NCBI RefSeq assembly: GCF_009857845.1
Contig: NZ_WWEQ01000013.1
Location: forward strand, 1 to 63,610
From: Brevibacterium rongguiense
Lineage (GTDB): Bacteria; Actinomycetota; Actinomycetes; Actinomycetales; Brevibacteriaceae
DNA: 63,610 bases
Reading direction: 5' to 3'
The translations under genes and the position numbers were made by a program. The notes below the pieces were generated by a model that saw only the letters and a list, made by a program, of their open reading frames with translations, searched no databases and was not told the DNA's origin. Positions 33,498 to 42,975 of the stretch are shown one piece after another (position 1 is the stretch's first letter; every line of letters begins with the position of its first letter).

Positions 33498-34277
33498 TCA
33501 GTCCAGCGGGCGGTGCGCGTCGGACTCGGAGATCGGCACGTTCGGCCGCACGGGCTCGACCACCCGCTCGACGCCCATGATGGCATCGGCGCTGCCCAGC
33601 GAGTCGAGCTCCATGAGCAGCGTGAGGGTGGGGCGCATGAGCCGCAGGCGCCCCGCTGAGCGCTCGGCCAGGATGCGGGCCGTCGGCATCCACAGCGAAT
33701 CGGTTGCCTCGGTCGTCTGGTGCCGGACCTGCGTGTGCGCCCCGCGCGCCACGTAGAAGTACGTGTCGAAGCGCTTGTGGCGCCCCGGCGGCGTCGTCCA
33801 GTTCGCCCACGGCCGCAGCGCCGCGGGATCGATGACGGCCCCGGTCTCCTCGCCCAGCTCGCGCTGCGCGCAGGCGAGCAGCACGGCGGCGAACGAGGGC
33901 GCCTCGGCCCCGGCCCCGGCAGCGGCGGCGGCCGGGTCCGCGAGCCCGCCGCCCAGCCCCTCGGCGGCCAGGGTGGAGGCCTCCCACGCGCGCTCGTGGG
34001 CGGCGATGAGCTCGTCCGGGTACCCGGCGGAGGCGGCGGCGCGCACGTCGGCGGGATCGACCCGGCCCCCGGGGTAGACGACCATGCCCGCCGCGAAGTC
34101 CATGGTCTTCACCCGGTGCTGGACGAAGACCTCGAGGCCGTCCGCCCCATCGCGGACGAGGATGACGCTGACGGCCGGGCGGACGGGGGCCGGGTTGGCC
34201 GGCCCGGTGCCGGCGGCGGGGCCCCCACCGGCGGGCGGGGCGCCGGCAGCGCTGCCGGCGAGAGGAGTCTCAGACAT
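33498..34277 (-). CDS. Nudix hydrolase (NUDT7/NUDT19-like)
   Basis: The 259-residue protein has a Nudix fold with VSVILVRDG, the start of the box in GGRVDPADV and its end in AQRELGEETGAVIDPAAL; about 70 residues are inserted in between. This interrupted box is typical of NUDT19-like CoA or nucleoside diphosphate hydrolases. The Glu residues of REXXEE are intact, so it should be active with Mg2+. The ATG at 34277 has TAAGGT 6 nt upstream (leaderless). Given the acyl-CoA genes that follow, a CoA-type substrate is attractive but unproven. Confidence 0.8.
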   Translation of the reverse strand: MSETPLAGSAAGAPPAGGGPAAGTGPANPAPVRPAVSVILVRDGADGLEVFVQHRVKTMDFAAGMVVYPGGRVDPADVRAAASAGYPDELIAAHERAWEASTLAAEGLGGGLADPAAAAAGAGAEAPSFAAVLLACAQRELGEETGAVIDPAALRPWANWTTPPGRHKRFDTYFYVARGAHTQVRHQTTEATDSLWMPTARILAERSAGRLRLMRPTLTLLMELDSLGSADAIMGVERVVEPVRPNVPISESDAHRPLD

Positions 34278-34410
34278 GTGCACACCTTAGCCGGGCCCCG
34301 GGTGGAGCGTTAGCATGGCAGAACAGTCGTTCAACGGCCTTCACGCCGGCCGACCATCGCCACACCCACCCGGCTGCCCAACCGCGCAGCCGCTCAGCCA
34401 GGAGGCAGCA

Positions 34411-34869
34411 ATGGTGCGCACCATCAACGGAATCGCCGAACTCGAAGCGCTCGTCGGCCAGGAGCTGGGCACTTCGGAGTGGTTCACCGTCGACCAGGCG
34501 CGGATCGACGCGTTCGCCGACGCCACCGAGGACCACCAGTGGATCCACCTGGACGCGGAGCGGGCGAAGTCCGGGCCGTTCGGCACGACGATCGCCCACG
34601 GGTTCCTCACCCTGTCCCTGCTGCCCATGTTCGGCGCGGAGGTCGTCGACGTCACCGGCATGAAGATGAAGATCAACTACGGCCTCAACAAGGTCCGCTT
34701 CCCCCACCCCGTGCCCGTGGACTCGAAGCTGCGCGACACGATCGCGCTCAGCGAGGTCACCCGCAAGGACTCGGGCACCCAGGTCGTCATGACGCACACG
34801 ATCGAGATCGAGGGCGCGGACCGCCCGGCGTGCATCGCCGAATCCGTGTCCATCATGGTCGAGGCCTGA
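34411..34869 (+). CDS. MaoC-family hydratase (NodN-like)
   Basis: The 152-residue hot-dog protein carries the hydratase 2 motif as FADATEDHQWIHLDAERAKSG, with the usual Asp/His pair, and TIAHGFLTLSLLPMF. It is the NodN-like form, often annotated as (R)-specific enoyl-CoA hydratase. The ATG at 34411 has AGGAGG (34400-34405) upstream; a longer ATG at 34315 has none. An acyl-CoA dehydrogenase starts 20 bp after its stop and an SDR follows, so a fatty-acid oxidation operon is likely. Confidence 0.87.
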   Translation: MVRTINGIAELEALVGQELGTSEWFTVDQARIDAFADATEDHQWIHLDAERAKSGPFGTTIAHGFLTLSLLPMFGAEVVDVTGMKMKINYGLNKVRFPHPVPVDSKLRDTIALSEVTRKDSGTQVVMTHTIEIEGADRPACIAESVSIMVEA

Positions 34870-34889
34870 GGCACCGGGGGAGCACGCCC

Positions 34890-36053
34890 ATGGACAGCGC
34901 CGAGCTCGCAGACGTCCTCGCCACCGTGCGCGCCTTCGTGCGGGAGAAGGTGGTGCCGCTCGAGCTGCAGATCGAGGCCGACGATGCCTTCCCCGCCGAG
35001 GTCATCGCCCAATCGGCGGCCATGGGCCTCTACGGCTGGGCGATCCCGGCCGAGCACGGCGGGCTGGGGCTCAACGCGGAGCAGGACGCGCTGCTGGCCA
35101 TGGAGCTGGGCTACACGACCCCGGCCTTCCGCTCGCTGTTCGGGACGAACAACGGGATCGCCGGGCAGGTGCTCGTCAACTACGGCACGCCCGAGCAGCA
35201 GCGTGAGTGGCTGCCGAAGATCGCCTCCGGCGAGGTCGTGGCGTCGTTCGCGCTCACCGAGCCCGAGGCCGGGTCCGATCCCTCCGGGCTGCGCACCCGT
35301 GCGCTGCGGGAGGGGGAGGGCGAGGCTGCCGAGTACGTCATCACCGGCACCAAGCGCTTCATCACGAATGCGGAGATGTCGGACGTCCTCATCGTCTTCG
35401 CCCGCACGGACCCGCAGGCCACGGGCACGAAGGGCATCTCCGTCTTCCTCGTCCCCACGGACTCGCCCGGCGTAACCGTGGGCCCGCACGACCACAAGAT
35501 GGGCCAGGCCGGCGCCTGGACCTCCGAGGTGTTCTTCGACTCCGTGCGGGTGCCGGGCGCCAACCTCATCGGCGGGCAGGAGGAGGCGGGCTTCCGCGCC
35601 GCCATGGCCTCGCTCAACAAGGGCCGGCTCCACATCGCCGCGGTCTGCGTGGGGCAGATGACCCGCATCCTCGACGAGTGCACGGACTACGCCGCGCAGG
35701 CCACCCAGGGCGGCCGGCCCATCGCGGACTTCCAGCTCGTCCAGGCGATGATCGCGGACAGCTATGCGGACCTGGCCTCCTCCCGCGCGCTCGTGCTGGA
35801 CTCCGCGCGGCGCTGGGATGCGGGTGCGGACCGCAAGCTGGGTCCCAGCACCTCGAAGCTCGTGGCCTCCGAGGCGCTGGGCCGGGTCGCCGACCGCGGT
35901 GTGCAGATCCTGGGCGGCATGGGCTACATGCGCGAGTCCGCGATCGAGCGCTTCTACCGGGCCGCGCGCCTCTTCCGCATCTACGAGGGCACCTCGGAGA
36001 TCCAGCGCCTCGTCATCGCCCGCCAGGTCCTCAAGGGCGCGCACAGGCAGTAG
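34890..36053 (+). CDS. Acyl-CoA dehydrogenase
   Basis: The 387-residue enzyme has all three domains: helical N-terminus, SFALTEPEAGSDPSGLRTRA with the FAD-binding segment, YVITGTKRFITNA, and the C-terminal QILGGMGYMRESAIERFYRAARLF plus YEGTSEIQRLVIARQ. It resembles broad medium-chain acyl-CoA dehydrogenases. The ATG at 34890 has GGGGGAG before it. It is the middle gene of a MaoC, dehydrogenase and SDR set; the catalytic glutamate cannot be assigned from sequence alone. Confidence 0.9.
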   Translation: MDSAELADVLATVRAFVREKVVPLELQIEADDAFPAEVIAQSAAMGLYGWAIPAEHGGLGLNAEQDALLAMELGYTTPAFRSLFGTNNGIAGQVLVNYGTPEQQREWLPKIASGEVVASFALTEPEAGSDPSGLRTRALREGEGEAAEYVITGTKRFITNAEMSDVLIVFARTDPQATGTKGISVFLVPTDSPGVTVGPHDHKMGQAGAWTSEVFFDSVRVPGANLIGGQEEAGFRAAMASLNKGRLHIAAVCVGQMTRILDECTDYAAQATQGGRPIADFQLVQAMIADSYADLASSRALVLDSARRWDAGADRKLGPSTSKLVASEALGRVADRGVQILGGMGYMRESAIERFYRAARLFRIYEGTSEIQRLVIARQVLKGAHRQ

Positions 36054-36173
36054 CCGTCAGGGCCGGGGCCGGGGCCGGCGCCGTGGCCGGGGCCGGTGGG
36101 CGGCGGGTGCACGGAGCGCGGGCGGAAGCGAATCGACAGAGCACGGACGAACAACGGAGTGAGGGGACGGATC

Positions 36174-36917
36174 ATGGGACTTCTCGAGGGGCGCACCGCG
36201 GTCATCACCGGCGGCGCGCAGGGATTGGGATTCGCGATCGCGGAGGCCTTCGCGGCCCAGGGCGCCAATGTGGTGCTCGGCGATCTGGACGAGGCGGCGG
36301 TCGTGAGGGCCGCGGAGTCGCTGGGCATCGGGGAGCGCGCGGTGGGCATGGCCTGCAACGTCGTGGAGCTTGCGCAGGTCGAGGCGCTGTGCGAGCGCGC
36401 CGTGAGCGCGTTCGGCAGCCTCGACATCATGGTCAACAACGCGGGCATCACCCGCGATGCCACGATGCGCAAGATGACCGAGGAGCAGTTCGACCAGGTC
36501 ATCGCCGTGCACCTGCGCGGCACGTGGAACGGGCTCAAGACCGCCTCGGGCATCATGCGCGAACAGCCCGGCGGCGGGTCGATCGTCAACGTCTCGTCGA
36601 TCTCCGGCAAGGTGGGGATGCTCGGGCAGACGAACTACTCCGCGGCGAAGGCGGGAATCGTGGGCATGACGAAGGCCGCGGCGAAGGAGGTGGGCTTCAA
36701 GAACGTGCGCGTCAACGCGATCCAGCCCGGCTTCATCAACACCGCGATGACCGCGGCCATGCGCCAGGACGTCATCGACGCGAAGCTCGCGGAGATCCCC
36801 ATGGGCCGCGCGGGCGAGCCCGCGGAGGTCGCCTCGGTCGTCGTGTTCCTCGCCTCCGACATGTCGAGCTACCTCACCGGCACGGTCACGGAGATCAGCG
36901 GCGGACGCCACATCTGA
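36174..36917 (+). CDS. Short-chain dehydrogenase (FabG/3-hydroxyacyl-CoA dehydrogenase type)
   Basis: The 247-residue SDR has the nucleotide motif [29 protein letters not shown] and the catalytic Ser-Tyr-Lys set in [45 protein letters not shown] and the C-terminal ISGGRHI are typical of FabG-like reductases. The ATG at 36174 has GAGGGGA upstream. In this operon it would oxidise a 3-hydroxyacyl-CoA after the MaoC step. A strong hairpin terminator lies directly after it. Confidence 0.88.
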   Translation: MGLLEGRTAVITGGAQGLGFAIAEAFAAQGANVVLGDLDEAAVVRAAESLGIGERAVGMACNVVELAQVEALCERAVSAFGSLDIMVNNAGITRDATMRKMTEEQFDQVIAVHLRGTWNGLKTASGIMREQPGGGSIVNVSSISGKVGMLGQTNYSAAKAGIVGMTKAAAKEVGFKNVRVNAIQPGFINTAMTAAMRQDVIDAKLAEIPMGRAGEPAEVASVVVFLASDMSSYLTGTVTEISGGRHI

Positions 36918-36929
36918 GCGCGCCGCGGC

Positions 36930-36959
36930 CGGTACCGCCCCGGCGCAGGGGCGGTACCG
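36930..36959. terminator. Bidirectional hairpin terminator
   Basis: GGTACCGCCCC and GGGGCGGTACC form a perfect 11-bp stem (12 with the flanking C-G) around the 6-nt loop GGCGCA. It lies between the convergent SDR and acyl-CoA dehydrogenase genes, whose stops are 45 bp apart. Confidence 0.75.
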
Positions 36960-36962
36960 CGC

Positions 36963-38153
36963 CTACCGGCCCAGCAGCTCGTCGGAGACGATGCGCAGCT
37001 GGATCTCCGACGAGCCCTCGAAGATCTTCGTCAGCCGCGCGTCGCGCCAGTGGCGCTCCACCGCGAAGTCCTTCGTGTAGCCCGCCCCGCCGTGGATCTG
37101 CACGGCCTGGGACGTGACCTTCTCGCTCATCTCCGCGGCCAGGTACTTCACCATCGCCGCCTCCTGCGAGGCCCGGTGGCCGGGGTCGATGAGCGTGCAC
37201 ACGTGGTACATGAGCTGGCGGCTCGCCTCGATCTGGGCGGCCATGTCCGCGACCGTGAAGCGCAGGTGCTGGAAGTCGGCGAGCGGGTGGCCGAACTGCT
37301 CGCGGGCGTGCAGGTAGGCCAGCGAGTCCTCGAGCGCCGCCTGCGCCGGGCCGATTGAGCGGGCGGCCGTGTGCGCCCGGCCCACCTCGAGCCCGGAGAC
37401 CGCCTGGTAGAACCCGCGCCCCTCCTCGCCCAGCAGCGCGTCGGCCGGCAGGCGCAGCCCGTCGAAGGCCAGCTCCCACGTCTTCCAGCCGAAGTAGCCG
37501 ATCTTGCGCGCCGCGGTCCCCGTCACGCGCTCCGGGAACGTCCCGCGCTCCTTCTCCACGAGGAAGGCGGAGATCCCGCGGTGGCGCTTGGCCGGGTCCG
37601 GGTCCGTGGCGGTGCGGGCGAAGAGGACGAGGTAGTCGGCCTGGTCCGCGTAGGTGCACCACATCTTCGTGCCGGTGATGAGCCAGTCGCCGCTGCCGTC
37701 GTCGGCCCGCTCGGCACGGCACCGGATGTTCGCCACATCGGAGCCGGCCTCCGCCTCGGACAGGGCGAACGCGCCCAGGTACTCGCCGGTGGCGACCTTG
37801 GGCAGCAGCCGCGCCTCCTGTTCGGGGGAGAAGCCGCCGCCCATCCCGTTGCCGCGGGCCAGCAGGCCGGCGACGCTCATCCAGGCGCGGCCCAGCTCCT
37901 CGGCGACCAGGCAGTACTCGAAGACGCCCAGGCCCAGCCCGCCGTACTCCTCCGGGATGAGGATGCCGAAGAAGCCCATCTCGCCCATCTGCGCGACGAG
38001 CTCGGGCGGGAACTGGCCCTCGACCGGGTCGAGCTCGTTCGCGATGGGCAGCACCACCTCGCGGGCGAAGCGCCGAGCAAGGCCCTGCAGTTCGCGCCGG
38101 TCATCCGTCATGAGCTGCGGGGAATCCGGGCGGGGCCTGGGCTTGTGCGTCAC
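36963..38153 (-). CDS. Acyl-CoA dehydrogenase
   Basis: This 396-residue acyl-CoA dehydrogenase has GILIPEEYGGLGLG, AFALSEAEAGSDVANIRCRA, WLITGTKMWCTYADQ, QIHGGAGYTKDFAVERHWRDARL and IFEGSSEIQ. The family's IHGGAGY region and FAD-contact residues are intact. Cys in MWCTYAD is typical of a subgroup often annotated as acting on branched or unusual acyl-CoAs. GTG at 38153 has GAGGAGC upstream. It stands alone, convergent with the SDR operon and divergent from cardiolipin synthase. Confidence 0.88.
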   Translation of the reverse strand: MTHKPRPRPDSPQLMTDDRRELQGLARRFAREVVLPIANELDPVEGQFPPELVAQMGEMGFFGILIPEEYGGLGLGVFEYCLVAEELGRAWMSVAGLLARGNGMGGGFSPEQEARLLPKVATGEYLGAFALSEAEAGSDVANIRCRAERADDGSGDWLITGTKMWCTYADQADYLVLFARTATDPDPAKRHRGISAFLVEKERGTFPERVTGTAARKIGYFGWKTWELAFDGLRLPADALLGEEGRGFYQAVSGLEVGRAHTAARSIGPAQAALEDSLAYLHAREQFGHPLADFQHLRFTVADMAAQIEASRQLMYHVCTLIDPGHRASQEAAMVKYLAAEMSEKVTSQAVQIHGGAGYTKDFAVERHWRDARLTKIFEGSSEIQLRIVSDELLGR

Positions 38154-38402
38154 GGGTGCTCCTCACCGTCGAGGGTTGGGCGCGGGCTCCGCTAAGGCGC
38201 GGGCCCGGGGCGCGCGGGCGCCCGCAGCCATGCTCGCCCATCGTCGCGGACGCGGGGCTCGCGTCCGGAGTGTGGCCTTCGGCAGCCCCCCCGCCCGCGG
38301 TGCGGCCGACTGCGCGGGCGCTGAGGGTCGCCACTAGAATCGGCGAGGACCCCGGGTGGGGCGCGGCCGCCCAGCGGCCCAATGCGACGGAGGGGAGGCA
38401 CC

Positions 38403-39890
38403 GTGGAGTTCTGGAGCCTGTGGGACGGCGACGTCGGCCAGCCCTGGTGGCGCATCGCCCTCTTCGTCGTCCCCGACCTCATCATCCGCATCGTCGCGCT
38501 GGGCGTCATCCCCTATCGCCGCAAGCCCACCGTGGCGCTCGGCTGGCTCATGGCGATCTTCCTCAACCCCTACGCCGGGCTCATCGCGTTCCTGCTGTTC
38601 GGCTCCGCGAAGCTGCCGCGCCGGCGCCGCGAGCGGCAGCGGGCGGTCAACGAGCTCATCAAGCAGCGCACCGGCGACACCGCGCTCATCGGCCGCAGCG
38701 ACCATCTCATCGAGCCCCTGACGACGGCGGCGCGGCTGAACTACTCGCTGGGCGCGCTGCCCATGACCCACGGCAACGGCGTGGAGCTCATCGCGGACAA
38801 CCACGCGTGCATCGCGCGGATGGCGGCCGAGGTCGACGGCGCCCGGCACACGGTCCACTTCGAGTTTTACATCGTCGCACTCGACGACACGACGCGCCCA
38901 CTCATCGACGCGCTGCTGCGCGCCCACGCCCGCGGGGTGCAGGTGCGCATCCTCATCGACCACATCGGCTCGGTCGGCTACCCCGGCTACTCCGAGCTCG
39001 TGGGCCTGCTCAACGACGCGGGCGTCGCGTGGCGCCGCAGCCTGCCCGTGCGCCCGTGGCGGGGGGAGTACCAGCGCCCTGACCTGCGCAATCACCGCAA
39101 GATCCTCGTCATCGACGGCGCGGTCGCCTACACCGGCTCGCTCAACGTCATTGACCGCTCGTACAACAAGCGCCGCAACCGCCGGAAGGGCTACCAGTGG
39201 AAGGACCTGGGGATGCGGGTGACAGGCCCCATGGTCACGGAGCTCGACGCCGTCTTCGCCTCCGACTGGTACTCGGAGACCGGCGACATCATCGCCGATG
39301 AGGTCAACCTGGTCCTCGAGGCACCGGAGTCCGGCGGCCTGCTCGCGCAGGTGGTGCCCAGCGGCCCGGGCTTCGAACTGGAGAACAACCTGCGGATGTT
39401 CAACCACCTCATCTACAACGCCAACCGTCAGGTCGTCATCTGCTCGCCCTACTTCGTGCCGGACGAGTCGCTGCTCCACGCGCTGGTCACCGAATCGCAC
39501 TCGGGTGTGGACATCCGCATCTACGTGGGCGCCACGAGCGACCACGCGATCACCCAGAAGGCCCAGGAGTCCTACTACGACGAGCTCGTGGATGCCGGCG
39601 TGCGCATCTTCCGCTACCCGGCGCCCACCGTGCTGCACTCGAAGTTCCTCATCATCGACGACGACGTCACGATCATCGGCTCCTCGAACATGGACGAGCG
39701 CTCGTTCGCCATGAACCTCGAGGTCTCCATGCTCATCGTCGACGAGGGCTTCGCCGCGCAGATGTACGCCCTCGAGGACCGCGACTACCGGCCGGTTTCC
39801 CCGGAGCTGGACCTGCAGCGGTGGCGCCGGCGGCCCTGGTACCTCAAGTACGCGGAGAACGTCAGCCGGCTGACGAGCTCGCTGCTCTGA
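38403..39890 (+). CDS. cls: Cardiolipin synthase (phospholipase D family)
   Basis: The 495-residue membrane enzyme has two N-terminal hydrophobic segments (about 17-37 and 44-66), then two PLD HKD motifs: NHRKILVIDGAVAYTGSLN (near 230) and LHSKFLIIDDDVTIIGSSN (near 411). These catalyse transfer between phosphatidyl groups to form cardiolipin. GTG at 38403 has GGGGAGG upstream. A TAGAAT box at 38335-38340 is a possible -10, giving a leader of about 55 nt. The gene is followed by a strong hairpin terminator. Confidence 0.9.
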   Translation: MEFWSLWDGDVGQPWWRIALFVVPDLIIRIVALGVIPYRRKPTVALGWLMAIFLNPYAGLIAFLLFGSAKLPRRRRERQRAVNELIKQRTGDTALIGRSDHLIEPLTTAARLNYSLGALPMTHGNGVELIADNHACIARMAAEVDGARHTVHFEFYIVALDDTTRPLIDALLRAHARGVQVRILIDHIGSVGYPGYSELVGLLNDAGVAWRRSLPVRPWRGEYQRPDLRNHRKILVIDGAVAYTGSLNVIDRSYNKRRNRRKGYQWKDLGMRVTGPMVTELDAVFASDWYSETGDIIADEVNLVLEAPESGGLLAQVVPSGPGFELENNLRMFNHLIYNANRQVVICSPYFVPDESLLHALVTESHSGVDIRIYVGATSDHAITQKAQESYYDELVDAGVRIFRYPAPTVLHSKFLIIDDDVTIIGSSNMDERSFAMNLEVSMLIVDEGFAAQMYALEDRDYRPVSPELDLQRWRRRPWYLKYAENVSRLTSSLL

Positions 39891-39907
39891 GCTGCGGCGG
39901 GACGGGA

Positions 39908-39945
39908 ACAGGGCCGGCCGACTCGCAGGAGTCGACCGGCCCTGT
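39908..39945. terminator. Strong hairpin terminator after cardiolipin synthase
   Basis: A 17-position stem (16 paired, one C/A mismatch) with the GCAG loop lies 17 bp after the cls stop. It also faces the convergent YtxH-like gene, so it can serve both. Confidence 0.75.
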
Positions 39946-39972
39946 GGCCGTTCGCGTGTCGGACTCAGCCCG

Positions 39973-40641
39973 TCAGGCCTTGCCCTCCTGGCCGTGGATG
40001 TACGAGGCGTCCGGGCCCTCGCTGTCCATCTGGCCCTCGGGATCGCTGGCTACGTCGGGCAGCACGGCGGGGGCGAGGTTGTTCGACTTCGTCGGGCCCT
40101 CCGGCACCACATCCTCGTTGCGGCCATCGGGCGCGGAGCGCCGGTCGGAGGCGGGCTCGGTGCCCGTCGCCTGCGCCGAGGCGGCCGTCGAGTCCTTGCC
40201 CGTCGTCGCCTTCGCGGAGCTTGCGGGGTGCTTGGCGGCACTGGGGGAGCCCTTCGCGGCGGCCCCGGTCTCCTGCTTCGCGGCGGGCTTGTCCTTGCCG
40301 GCGCCCTTGGCCTCGGCGGCCTTGTCCTGCGCGGCGCCCTTCGCGTCGGCGGCCCTGTCCTTGGCGCTCGAGGCGGCATCCGAGGCGGCCTCGCCGACCT
40401 TCGTGCCCGCTTCCTTGGCCTTCTCAGCCACGACGGGCGCGGCCTCCTTGACCTTCTCCGCGACGACGGGGGCCTGCTCCTTGACGGTCTCGGCGGCGCG
40501 GTGCACGCCCTCCTGGACCTTCGGGTCGTTCCACACGGAGGCGGCCTGGTTCTTGAGCTTCTCGTAGCTCTGGCGGCCGGCACGCGAACCGAGCACGAAG
40601 CCGATGCCCAGTCCCGCCAGCAGAATGATGCGCTTCTTCAT
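39973..40641 (-). CDS. YtxH-like membrane-anchored, low-complexity helical protein
   Basis: The 222-residue protein begins MKKRIILLAGLGIGFVLGSRAG, one short membrane segment followed by GRQSYEKLKNQ as in YtxH-domain proteins. Residues about 45-130 are Lys/Glu/Ala repeats (VKEQAPVVAEKVKEAAPVVAEKAKEAG) that should form a long amphipathic helix; the rest is Ser/Ala/Lys-rich and probably disordered. Function of the family is unclear; stress or envelope roles have been suggested. The start is leaderless (TAGACT 7 nt before the ATG). Confidence 0.72.
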   Translation of the reverse strand: MKKRIILLAGLGIGFVLGSRAGRQSYEKLKNQAASVWNDPKVQEGVHRAAETVKEQAPVVAEKVKEAAPVVAEKAKEAGTKVGEAASDAASSAKDRAADAKGAAQDKAAEAKGAGKDKPAAKQETGAAAKGSPSAAKHPASSAKATTGKDSTAASAQATGTEPASDRRSAPDGRNEDVVPEGPTKSNNLAPAVLPDVASDPEGQMDSEGPDASYIHGQEGKA

Positions 40642-40722
40642 GCCCCCGAGTCTATACGGCTTCGCGCCGCGACAGGGCGCGTTCTGCCGCCGTCGTCCGA
40701 AACGCCGGCCTACGATGACACG

Positions 40723-40827
40723 ATGGCCGTCTTCACCGTCGCATTCGCCTACAGCGCACCCGAGCCCGCCCTCGCCGCACTGCGGCCCGCCCGCCACGCG
40801 TACTTCGCCGACCTCTTGGCCCGGGCG
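40723..40827 (+). pseudogene. Possible YciI-family gene remnant
   Basis: The frame from the ATG at 40723 opens MAVFTVAFAYSAPEPALAAL then RPARHAYFADLL, which resembles the beta strand and RPxHxxY segment that start YciI proteins. After about 35 residues it loses resemblance, because it runs antisense into the YihY C-terminus. TACGAT lies 6 nt before the ATG, so a promoter may survive. It looks like the 5' end of a deleted gene; chance similarity is possible. Confidence 0.35.
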
Positions 40828-41876
40828 CGGCGCCGCTTGGCGCTCTTCGCGCGGAAATCGGCGATGCGCACGCTGCCCACGGACTGGCCCCCGCTGGCGC
40901 GCAGCGCATCGCCCATGCGCGCGAAGCCCAGTTCGCGCGCCGCGCGATCGTCGATGCGCTTGCGGCGGCGCGGCTGGGCGATGATCTCCCATTCGGCGGC
41001 GAGGCCGGACTGCAGCTGGCGGGCGCGGTCGAGCTCGGCCTCGAACAGGGCGCCGAAGATGAGCGCGCAGTTCGACAGCCACAGCCACAGGAGGACCAGG
41101 AGGACGCCGGAGAGCGCACCGTAGGTCGAGCTGAACCCGCCCATCGCGGCGAACAGGTAGAGCAGCGCCGTGAGGATCGCCCAGGCCAGCAGCGCCACGA
41201 GGGAGCCCAGGGACGAGGTGGCCAGCCGCTTGCGCTTGACGTTCGAGGACAGCGTGTTGAGCGCGACGATGATGAGGTAGCCCAGGAGGATCGCCACCGG
41301 GATCCGCGCCACCTGCCAGATGACGACGAAGGCGCCGTGGACGCCGATCGCCTCGATGAGGTCCGCCTGCCCCGCGATGCAGACGAGGGCGGCGGCGACG
41401 AGCGGGATGAGGATGATCGTGAGGATGAAGCTCTGCAGGCGCAGGTACCAGTACGGGCGGCCCTCGGGGATGCCGTAGAGGCTGTTGACGACCGTGCCGA
41501 ACGCGCCGACGAACTTGCCGGCCGACCACAGCGAGACGGCGATGCCGATGACGAACACGAAGATGTTCGCGGACGATCGCGCCAGCGTCATGAGCGGCTC
41601 CTCGGCCGCCATCGCCTGCTGGCTGCCGGTGACCTGCGTGAGCCAGGTGAGCAGGCTCGTGACCGTCTGCGGGCCGCGGCCGAACACGGAGATCGTGGAG
41701 ATCGCCGCGCCCAGGGCGGGCACCGTGGCCAGCAGGAAGTAGAAGGACAGGGCGGCGGCGGAGTCGATGCGCCGCTCATCGGAGAAGCGCTGGACCGTGC
41801 GCGCCCACGCATAGCCCCGGCCGGCTCTGGTCAGCCGTTGGGGGCGCACGGAGGAGAAGATCTTCTGCTGGGGCAC
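40749..41876 (-). CDS. YihY/virulence factor BrkB family membrane protein
   Basis: The 375-residue protein has the YihY start RIDSAAALSFYFLLATVPALGAAI and about six membrane segments up to residue 290, including FVIGIAVSLWSAGKFVGAFG and LSGVLLVLLWLWLSNCALIFGALFEAE. The C-terminal 85 residues are basic and soluble (KSAKRRRARAKRSAKY). The role of the family is not settled. GTG at 41876 has TAGACT 6 nt upstream (leaderless). Its 3' end overlaps an antisense YciI-like fragment, so the last 25 residues may be an acquired extension. Confidence 0.85.
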   Translation of the reverse strand: MPQQKIFSSVRPQRLTRAGRGYAWARTVQRFSDERRIDSAAALSFYFLLATVPALGAAISTISVFGRGPQTVTSLLTWLTQVTGSQQAMAAEEPLMTLARSSANIFVFVIGIAVSLWSAGKFVGAFGTVVNSLYGIPEGRPYWYLRLQSFILTIILIPLVAAALVCIAGQADLIEAIGVHGAFVVIWQVARIPVAILLGYLIIVALNTLSSNVKRKRLATSSLGSLVALLAWAILTALLYLFAAMGGFSSTYGALSGVLLVLLWLWLSNCALIFGALFEAELDRARQLQSGLAAEWEIIAQPRRRKRIDDRAARELGFARMGDALRASGGQSVGSVRIADFRAKSAKRRRARAKRSAKYAWRAGRSAARAGSGAL

Positions 41877-41898
41877 CGCCCAAGTCTACGGCACGGAA

Positions 41899-41937
41899 AG
41901 CGGGGCGGGCCGGCACCTCGTGCCGGCCTGCCCCGCT
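41899..41937 (-). terminator. Hairpin terminator after etfBA
   Basis: Two 18-nt arms pair throughout (one G-T wobble) around a 3-nt CTC loop, about 70 bp downstream of the etfA stop at 42007. Confidence 0.75.
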
Positions 41938-42006
41938 GGGGCACGGACCCCGGGCCGCCGCGCGCCGGAGCGGATCAGCCGATCCGCACCGCAGCGCGGG
42001 CGCGGC

Positions 42007-42957
42007 TCACCTGCGCGCGTTGACCGCGTCGGTTGCCTGCGGCAGCACGGCGAACAGGTCGCCCACGACGCCGTAGTCGGCGAGCTCGAAGATGGGCGCC
42101 TCGTCGTCCTTGTTGACGGCGACGATGTTCTTCGAGGTCTGCATGCCTGCGCGGTGCTGGATCGCACCGGAGATGCCCGCCGCCACGTAGAGCTGCGGCG
42201 AGACCGTCTTGCCCGTCTGGCCCACCTGGTTGGCGTGCGGGTACCAGCCGGCGTCCACCGCGGCGCGCGAGGCGCCCACGGCCGCGCCGACGGCATCGGC
42301 GAACGCCTCGACCGGCGCGAAGTCGCCGTTCGTGCCGCGGCCGCCGGAGACGACGATCGCAGCCTCGGTGAGGTTCGGCCGCCCGGAGGCCGGCTTCTCC
42401 TCGACGGAGACGATCCGGGCCGTCTTCGCCGCGTCCGACGGGGAGAACGAGATCTCCTCGACGGAGCCTGCGCCCTGGGAGGGCTCGGCGGAGATGGAGT
42501 TGGGCTTGATCGCGATGAAGGGCGTGCCCTTCACGACCTTGCCGGTGATCGTGTAGCCGCCGGCGAAGACCGACTGGGTGGCGACGAGATCCGGCGTGAC
42601 GTCGACGGCATCCGTGATGATGCCCGAGTCTGTCTTCGCGGCGGCGCGGCCGGCCACCTCGCGGCCCTCGGGGCTGGCCGAGACGAACACCGCGGCCGGC
42701 TGCTGGGACTCGACGAGCGAGGCGAGCAGCTCGGCCTTCGGGGCGACGAGGTACTCGGTGAGCGCCGGGTCGGAGGCCACGAGGACGCGCTCGGCGCCGT
42801 ACTCGGCCAGGGTGGGCGCGGCCTGCTGGGCGGCCTCGGCGGTGCCGACGAACACGGCGACCGGGGTGCCCGCGGACTTCGCGGCGGTGAGCAGCTCGAG
42901 CGAGGACTTGTCGACGGAGCCGTCCGCATGGTCGATGAGAACGAGGATTTCAGACAT
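42007..42957 (-). CDS. etfA: Electron transfer flavoprotein alpha subunit
   Basis: The 316-residue subunit binds FAD and passes electrons from acyl-CoA dehydrogenases to the quinone pool. C-terminal FAD-domain motifs are visible: [37 protein letters not shown], split here as [11 protein letters not shown] and [10 protein letters not shown], then [18 protein letters not shown] and GISGAIQH. It follows etfB by 18 bp. At least three acyl-CoA dehydrogenases in this window are possible donors. A strong terminator lies downstream. Confidence 0.94.
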   Translation of the reverse strand: MSEILVLIDHADGSVDKSSLELLTAAKSAGTPVAVFVGTAEAAQQAAPTLAEYGAERVLVASDPALTEYLVAPKAELLASLVESQQPAAVFVSASPEGREVAGRAAAKTDSGIITDAVDVTPDLVATQSVFAGGYTITGKVVKGTPFIAIKPNSISAEPSQGAGSVEEISFSPSDAAKTARIVSVEEKPASGRPNLTEAAIVVSGGRGTNGDFAPVEAFADAVGAAVGASRAAVDAGWYPHANQVGQTGKTVSPQLYVAAGISGAIQHRAGMQTSKNIVAVNKDDEAPIFELADYGVVGDLFAVLPQATDAVNARR

Positions 42958-42975
42958 GTGTGCAGTCCCTTCTGA

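Noticed and set aside
34315..34410. Earlier start for the NodN-like MaoC gene
   Set aside because: No ribosome site there, while AGGAGG precedes the ATG at 34411; the extra residues are unlike the family.
36054..36173. GGCCGGGGCCGG-rich stretch as a repeat element
   Set aside because: Only a short GC-rich low-complexity run, without regular units or flanking features.
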